Source: Rhodospirillaceae bacterium (GTDB lineage: Bacteria > Pseudomonadota > Alphaproteobacteria > Thalassobaculales > Thalassobaculaceae). Taken from it: a stretch of 11,265 nt of DNA. The notes under the pieces are model-generated. The model did no database searches. It saw only the letters and a program-made list of their open reading frames with translations, and was not told the origin of the DNA. Below, piece after piece: positions 7,674 to 11,265 of this stretch; the stretch's first letter is position 1; each line of letters opens with the position of its first letter. The stretch spans positions 17,739 through 29,003 of the forward strand of contig PCAV01000072.1 of NCBI GenBank assembly GCA_002730675.1, in the 5' to 3' direction. The translations under genes and the position numbers were made by a program.

Positions 7674-8222
7674 CTAAGGTGTGGTGTCCCTGGGAACGAT
7701 CGTAGCTTGATTTGTAATAATGGAAATAACCAACTTAAATGGCACTAACAATAGTATGGCCATTGCTAATTTTATAGCGTAATCGCCAGCAGCCCATGTA
7801 ACCCACGGGAGCCCAGACCCGATAAAAGCAATGGAAAAGAATAACACGGTGTCGATTGCTGACGATAGTGAGGAGGAAATAAAAGGGGCTTGCCACCACG
7901 TCTTTTGACTGACCTTATTAAAAACAAATATATCGATTAATTGCGCTGTTAAGAAAGCTGTACCTGAGGCAAGTGCGATCCTAATATCGGCAAGCCAAAT
8001 TGAAAAAACAACTCCAACTAAAAAACCTCCATATACTACTTTTCTGGCGTTGGAGGCCCCGAATGATCGGTTCATCACATCCGTAACTAAAAATGCTATA
8101 GGATATGTCAAAGCTCCCCATGTTATCCAGTCGTTTATCGGATAACCGACGGCAACATTCGATACAGCAACGACTATAGCCATAGCTAATACACCGAAAA
8201 ATATTGGTCTTATTGCATGCAC
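7674..8222 (-). CDS. yhhQ: Queuosine precursor transporter, VUT/YhhQ family (DUF165)
   Basis: A 182-residue inner-membrane protein with about six hydrophobic segments (roughly residues 4-26, 34-50, 62-78, 85-102, 113-137, 145-170). Family landmarks are TYPIAFLVTDVMNRSFG with the following ARKVVYGGF (39-66), RIALASGTAFLTAQLIDIFVFN (81-102) and the SSSLSSAIDTVLFF segment (116-129). E. coli YhhQ imports the queuosine precursors preQ0 and preQ1; the immediate pairing with queA supports the same role here. The start is a GTG at 8222, supported by AAGGAG 8 nt upstream; an ATG at 8218 is out of frame. It is the first gene of the minus-strand block and diverges from the E1 operon. Confidence 0.92.
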   Translation of the reverse strand: MHAIRPIFFGVLAMAIVVAVSNVAVGYPINDWITWGALTYPIAFLVTDVMNRSFGASNARKVVYGGFLVGVVFSIWLADIRIALASGTAFLTAQLIDIFVFNKVSQKTWWQAPFISSSLSSAIDTVLFFSIAFIGSGLPWVTWAAGDYAIKLAMAILLLVPFKLVISIITNQATIVPRDTTP

Positions 8223-8230
8223 CTTTAATG

Positions 8231-8236
8231 CTCCTT
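8231..8236 (-). promoter_or_regulatory. Ribosome binding site fixing the GTG start of yhhQ
   Basis: The minus strand reads AAGGAG followed by 8 nt and GTG at 8222. This supports the GTG over later in-frame starts, which would cut into the first membrane segment. Confidence 0.75.
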
Positions 8237-8316
8237 AGTACAAGAATTAGATCATACGGCTGTGATAATCTTAAACCTCTTTTTTGTCCAAACATATTTT
8301 TATTTCACGGCCATTC

Positions 8317-8345
8317 TTGCCTAGTTTTCACCTCGGACATAGTAT
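8317..8345 (+). promoter_or_regulatory. Candidate sigma70-type promoter for the E1 operon
   Basis: A TTGCCT (8317-8322) and a TAGTAT (8340-8345) are separated by 17 nt. Each matches four of six consensus positions, and together they lie 30-60 nt upstream of the GTG at 8376. They sit in the 153-nt divergent region between yhhQ and the E1 alpha gene, where promoters for both directions must lie. For the minus strand I see only a weak TTGGAC/TATCAC pair with an 18-nt spacer. No clear operator palindrome stands out. Confidence 0.35.
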
Positions 8346-8362
8346 TAAGTGTGAGAATATAC

Positions 8363-8368
8363 AGGGAG
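8363..8368 (+). promoter_or_regulatory. Ribosome binding site fixing the GTG start of E1 alpha
   Basis: AGGGAG lies 7 nt before GTG 8376. It favours this start over the in-frame ATGs further in, at 8433 and 8436, which would remove the N-terminal helix that precedes the HRIRAFEE segment. Confidence 0.7.
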
Positions 8369-8375
8369 AAACATA

Positions 8376-9377
8376 GTGATACAGCCCCCTCATCAAAATA
8401 TCGACAAAGACTGGTTTCTCGAACACCACATTATGATGCATCGTATAAGAGCTTTTGAGGAAACTGCAGCAAGAGCCAATCAGGATAAACTCGTTCTAGG
8501 GGCTATCCACTTGTCGATAGGACAAGAAGCTATCGCATCGGGGGTCTGTAAAAATTTAATGAAGGAAGATTTTCTACTGAGTACGCACAGAGGCCATGGG
8601 CATACTCTAGCAAAAGGCGCCGATCCGGAAGCTATGATGCTTGAGTTATTGGGAAGACGCGGAGGCATATGTAAAGGAAAAGGTGGGTCGATGCACATAG
8701 CAGATGCAAGTGTTGGAATGCTGGGTGCCAACGGCGTTGTGGCGGCGAACATAAATATTGCCACTGGCGCTGCGCATGCGATCAAACTTAAGCGAGAAAC
8801 AAATATTTCATGTTGCATTTTTGGTGATGGCGCGATCAATCGCGGGCCGTTCTTAGAAGGTTTGAATTGGTCAGGTGTTTTCAATCTTCCGGTTTTATTT
8901 GTTTGTGAAAATAACGGGTTCGCTTCCACAACCCGGACGGATGCTATGACATCAGGAGAAGGTGCTGCAGCTAGAGCACGATCAATGGGAATCACAGCAA
9001 CAGAAGTTGATGGCAATGACATCGTTTCAGTAGACGAGATAACACGAGAATATATTGCTAAAATTCGGAACGGTAACGGGCCACATTTAATTTCATTCAA
9101 CACTTACAGACTGCATGGGCATACGGCATCCGATCCAGCCTCTTATAGGCCTGCGGCGGAAGTTGAAGCAGCTTGGAAAGAGGATCCAATCGAAAGATGT
9201 TCAAAATTGCTTTCAAGGTTGGGAATATCCCGAGAAATTCTAAATGAGCATAGAAAAATAGCACTGGCGGAAATGGAAGGAGTATACAAAACAGCCAAGG
9301 AGGCGCCGTGGCCCAACGAAGATAATGCTTTTTCCGATGTGCAAGACCTTGGTGATCCACGCGAAGGAGCATTTTAA
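8376..9377 (+). CDS. Thiamine-diphosphate-dependent 2-oxo acid dehydrogenase E1, alpha subunit
   Basis: A 333-residue E1 alpha of the pyruvate/acetoin dehydrogenase (PdhA/AcoA) type. With the beta subunit and thiamine diphosphate it decarboxylates a 2-oxo acid or cleaves acetoin, passing the acyl group to a lipoyl E2. Visible segments are HRIRAFEE (22-29), HLSIGQEA (45-52), STHRGHGHTLAKG (69-81), GKGGSMHI (101-108), GANGVVAANINIATGAA (117-133), the thiamine motif from GDGA (150-153) to CENN (177-180), and YRLHGHTASDP (244-254). Inside the thiamine motif the usual N-E/Q-G is N-R-G. The length and single-domain layout exclude the homodimeric AceE type. The stop overlaps the beta start by one base (TAATG). 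Pyruvate, acetoin and branched-chain specificity cannot be separated by eye, and no E2 or E3 gene follows in the window. Confidence 0.9.
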   Translation: MIQPPHQNIDKDWFLEHHIMMHRIRAFEETAARANQDKLVLGAIHLSIGQEAIASGVCKNLMKEDFLLSTHRGHGHTLAKGADPEAMMLELLGRRGGICKGKGGSMHIADASVGMLGANGVVAANINIATGAAHAIKLKRETNISCCIFGDGAINRGPFLEGLNWSGVFNLPVLFVCENNGFASTTRTDAMTSGEGAAARARSMGITATEVDGNDIVSVDEITREYIAKIRNGNGPHLISFNTYRLHGHTASDPASYRPAAEVEAAWKEDPIERCSKLLSRLGISREILNEHRKIALAEMEGVYKTAKEAPWPNEDNAFSDVQDLGDPREGAF

Positions 9378-10366
9378 TGGTTAAAATGACCTATGCCGAG
9401 GCAGCGAAGCTAGCACTCGCAGAGGAAATGAGAAGGGACCCGCTTGTATGGGCTATAGGAGAAGATCTTGGGCGGGGGGGTGTTTTTGGCCAATATTTAG
9501 GACTTTTGGATGAGTTTGGGCCAGAGAGAATATCTGATGCACCTATTTCCGAATCAGCAATTATGGGGGCAAGCGTAGGAGCGGCTATGGCTGGGACACG
9601 ACCTGTTGTTGAAATGCGCTTTGCCGATTTTGCACTCTGTGCCGTTGACGAGTTAATCAACCAGGCAGCAAAGGCACGCTACATGCTAGGCGGCCAGGTG
9701 AAAGTACCTATGGTGATAAGAGAGCCGATTGGAATGTGGCGATCGTCTGCAGCGCAACACAGCCAGTCGCTGGAAAGTTGGTATACTCATATCCCCGGTC
9801 TCGTTGTTGCCGTTCCATCCACTCCGGCAGATAATAGGGGACTTTTAAAAACAGCGATAAGATCAGATGATCCCGTTGTATATCTCGAGCATAAAAATAT
9901 TTGGGGCTATGAAGGGGACGTGCCGGAAGATGAAACTCTAATTCCGTTTGGGAAGGGACGGCTAGAGAAAGAGGGCAATGACATAACAATAGTTTCTTGG
10001 TCGGCCCAAATGCATATCGCTGCAAACGCAGCGACTTTATTGCAAGCAGAGGGGATCTCTGCAGAGTTGATTGATCTTCGAACGTTGTGGCCGTGGGATA
10101 GACAAATGGTTTTTGATTCTGTTGAAAAAACTGGCCGGCTATTAATTACGCATGAAAGTGTTTCCGTGGGCGGTTTTGGTGCAGAGATAGCAGCCACTGT
10201 CGCCGAGCAATTATTCTCAGTCCTGAAGTCGCCTATAACTCGTTGTGCTGCGCCTCGCGTTCCAATTTCCTATGCCCCGCCCCTTGAAGACAAAATCCGG
10301 GTGTCCTCGGAACAAATCGTAGAAGCGGCCAGAAAATCAATTACGGTTTCTGCGGGCTTTAAATAG
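9377..10366 (+). CDS. Thiamine-diphosphate-dependent 2-oxo acid dehydrogenase E1, beta subunit
   Basis: A 329-residue E1 beta (PdhB/AcoB/BkdA2 type), the partner of the preceding alpha subunit in an alpha2beta2 E1. It starts with the typical YAEAAKLALAEEMRRDP. GEDLGRGGVFG (28-38) follows, then DAPISES (54-60) with the Glu that contacts the thiamine aminopyrimidine, VVEMRFADFA (77-86), and AAQHSQSLESWYTHIPGL (125-142) lining the active site. VVAVPSTPADNRGLL, DDPVVYLEHK and DLRTLWPWD complete the pyrimidine-binding and C-terminal domains. The ATG overlaps the E1 alpha stop (TAATG) and has AAGGAG at 9364-9369, which indicates translational coupling and equal expression. The gene is followed after 7 nt by the duplicated-domain gene. 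Confidence 0.92.
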   Translation: MVKMTYAEAAKLALAEEMRRDPLVWAIGEDLGRGGVFGQYLGLLDEFGPERISDAPISESAIMGASVGAAMAGTRPVVEMRFADFALCAVDELINQAAKARYMLGGQVKVPMVIREPIGMWRSSAAQHSQSLESWYTHIPGLVVAVPSTPADNRGLLKTAIRSDDPVVYLEHKNIWGYEGDVPEDETLIPFGKGRLEKEGNDITIVSWSAQMHIAANAATLLQAEGISAELIDLRTLWPWDRQMVFDSVEKTGRLLITHESVSVGGFGAEIAATVAEQLFSVLKSPITRCAAPRVPISYAPPLEDKIRVSSEQIVEAARKSITVSAGFK

Positions 10367-10373
10367 GCAAAAT

Positions 10374-11204
10374 TTGGCGGTAATTTTGAAAGACCAAGTC
10401 TTACATAGCAAAATAGTAGTGGCGAATTCGGTCACAACCCTAGGTGATCAATGTTTTGGACATGTTGTCTTGGCAGGATCACATGGTGCTACTTATGCAG
10501 CTTTTTTAGCAGTAAAGTCGGGAGCCCTCGGTATAATTTTAAATGATGCGGGTTTTGCTAAAGACGACTCAGGAATATCGGGAGGCAAATATTGCGATAG
10601 TTTAGATGTCCCGTTTGCTACGGTAGGGTCTAATTCTTGCAGGATTGGCGATGGGGAAAGCATGAGAAACGAAGGGATAATTTCTTATGTAAATAACACG
10701 GCGAAGTTATTAGGTCTAGAAATAGGTATGCCCGCGATTTTAGCGGCAAATAAACTTACCTTAGCCAAGGTGAGTGATAAGGTTTCGGAGGAATATTCGG
10801 AAGCGCGAAAAGAATTAACATCTAGCGAAAATAAGCGGGAAATTATTTTGATTGATTCAATATCCCTTGTTTCTGAAAAGGATAGGGACAAAATTGTCGT
10901 CTCGGGTAGTCATGGCGGCATGCTTGGGAAAGATCCAAAAACTGCGATGAAACATGATGCTTTTGCGGGTTTTTTTCACGACGGTGGAATAGGAAAGGGC
11001 GCCGCCGGTATAACGAGATTAAAGCCCCTCAACGAAAGGGGTATAATAGCGGCAACAGTTGATGGAATGTCGGCTCGAATAGGAGATGGCGAGTCTGTTT
11101 ATAATGATGGTGTTATATCACACTTTAATGGCGAGGCCGAAAAGCTTGGTTGTAAAGTCGGCATGAAATTGAAAATTTTTATCGACAGAATAAACAAATT
11201 TTAA
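10374..11204 (+). CDS. Unrecognised protein made of two copies of one domain, in the E1 operon
   Basis: I do not recognise the family. The 276-residue product is an internal duplication. Copy 1 (about residues 18-120) and copy 2 (about 160-264) share, in order, an AGSHG/SGSHGG motif (34-38; 177-182), NDAG/HDGG (57-60; 202-205), a Gly-Ile element (GIS 67-69; GIT 212-214), an identical RIGDGES (90-96; 235-241), an EGIIS/DGVIS turn (100-104; 245-249) and a closing IGM/VGM (117-119; 262-264). A charged, Lys/Glu-rich linker joins them. There is no signal peptide, membrane segment, Cys pair or P-loop, so a soluble cytoplasmic protein is likely. The conserved His, Asp and Gly clusters look like a ligand or active site, but that is inference. 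The start is TTG 10374, 7 nt after the E1 beta stop, with a weak AGG upstream; another in-frame TTG is at 10386. The next gene follows after 12 nt, so operon membership is firm. Confidence 0.8.
   Translation: MAVILKDQVLHSKIVVANSVTTLGDQCFGHVVLAGSHGATYAAFLAVKSGALGIILNDAGFAKDDSGISGGKYCDSLDVPFATVGSNSCRIGDGESMRNEGIISYVNNTAKLLGLEIGMPAILAANKLTLAKVSDKVSEEYSEARKELTSSENKREIILIDSISLVSEKDRDKIVVSGSHGGMLGKDPKTAMKHDAFAGFFHDGGIGKGAAGITRLKPLNERGIIAATVDGMSARIGDGESVYNDGVISHFNGEAEKLGCKVGMKLKIFIDRINKF
10425..10733 (+). repeat. Protein-level internal repeat, copy 1
   Basis: This encodes about residues 18-120 of the duplicated-domain protein: AGSHG, LNDAGFAKD, SGIS, RIGDGES, EGIIS and IGM. The match to copy 2 is clear at protein level but not at DNA level, so the duplication is old. 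Boundaries are approximate. Confidence 0.7.
10851..11165 (+). repeat. Protein-level internal repeat, copy 2
   Basis: This encodes about residues 160-264: SGSHGG, FHDGGIGKG, AGIT, RIGDGES, DGVIS and VGM. It has a few extra residues after SHGG and keeps the same motif order as copy 1; the RIGDGES motifs are 145 residues apart. Boundaries are approximate. Confidence 0.7.
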
Positions 11205-11216
11205 CGGAGCAAAAAT

Positions 11217-11265
11217 ATGGCCCTCTACGGAAAAGGTATGCTGATGACCTTCACAGAAACTTTGA
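11217..11265 (+). CDS. Start of a fourth operon gene, 3'-truncated by the window edge
   Basis: ATG 11217 follows the previous stop by 12 nt and is preceded by GGAG (11206-11209) at a 7-nt spacing, so it is a convincing gene start. Only 16 residues are visible (MALYGKGMLMTFTETL). A short strand after GKGML is reminiscent of small dimeric alpha-beta-barrel (EthD-like) proteins that begin in a similar way, but this is too little sequence to call a family. Confidence 0.6.
   Translation, partial: MALYGKGMLMTFTETL

Noticed and set aside
8480..9103. Long antisense open frame (207 codons) within the E1 alpha gene
   Set aside because: It lies wholly opposite a gene with clear family motifs, has no recognisable domain and is rich in the residues expected from reading the opposite strand of a coding sequence. 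Shorter opposite-strand frames inside the LLM, pcaG, glycerate kinase, queA and E1 beta genes were dropped for the same reason.

Overview
The window looks like chromosome from a moderately AT-rich (low-to-mid 40s % GC by eye) Gram-negative bacterium, most likely a proteobacterium and perhaps a marine alphaproteobacterium. That placement is an inference from gene content (protocatechuate 3,4-dioxygenase, MOFRL-type glycerate kinase, LLM and TauD-like oxygenases); no rRNA or other phylogenetic marker is present. Starts include ATG, GTG and TTG, mostly with Shine-Dalgarno motifs.

Layout. (1) 3-1160, plus strand: 3' part of an amidase-signature hydrolase whose start lies outside the window. (2) 1229-8222: a long minus-strand block. 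Read in transcription order it holds a YhhQ/VUT-type queuosine precursor transporter and queA (2 nt apart), a glycerate 2-kinase, pcaH and pcaG (1 nt apart), a TauD/TfdA-type Fe(II)/2-oxoglutarate dioxygenase and an LLM flavin oxidoreductase (12 nt apart), and finally a ubiX flavin prenyltransferase gene that has no start codon and an internal in-frame TAA. (3) 8223-8375: a divergent promoter region. (4) 8376 to the end, plus strand: a tight operon with 2-oxo acid dehydrogenase E1 alpha and beta subunits (1-nt overlap), an unrecognised protein built from two copies of one domain, and the first codons of a fourth gene.

How the genes work together. The transporter and QueA form a queuosine salvage/modification pair. 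PcaHG is a complete iron ring-cleaving dioxygenase, with all four ligands visible, that would open protocatechuate to 3-carboxymuconate; the remaining beta-ketoadipate genes are not in the window. The neighbouring TauD-like and LLM oxygenases and the amidase give the region a catabolic flavour, but their substrates cannot be read from sequence. The E1 operon encodes a thiamine-diphosphate decarboxylase/dehydrogenase with no E2 or E3 gene beside it inside the window.

The two items most worth a second look are the duplicated-domain protein coupled to E1 alpha/beta, which I cannot assign to a family, and the ubiX gene carrying two apparent nonsense lesions in an otherwise well-preserved frame. 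I see no tRNA, rRNA, CRISPR array, insertion sequence or transposase, and no intergenic stretch longer than about 160 bases.
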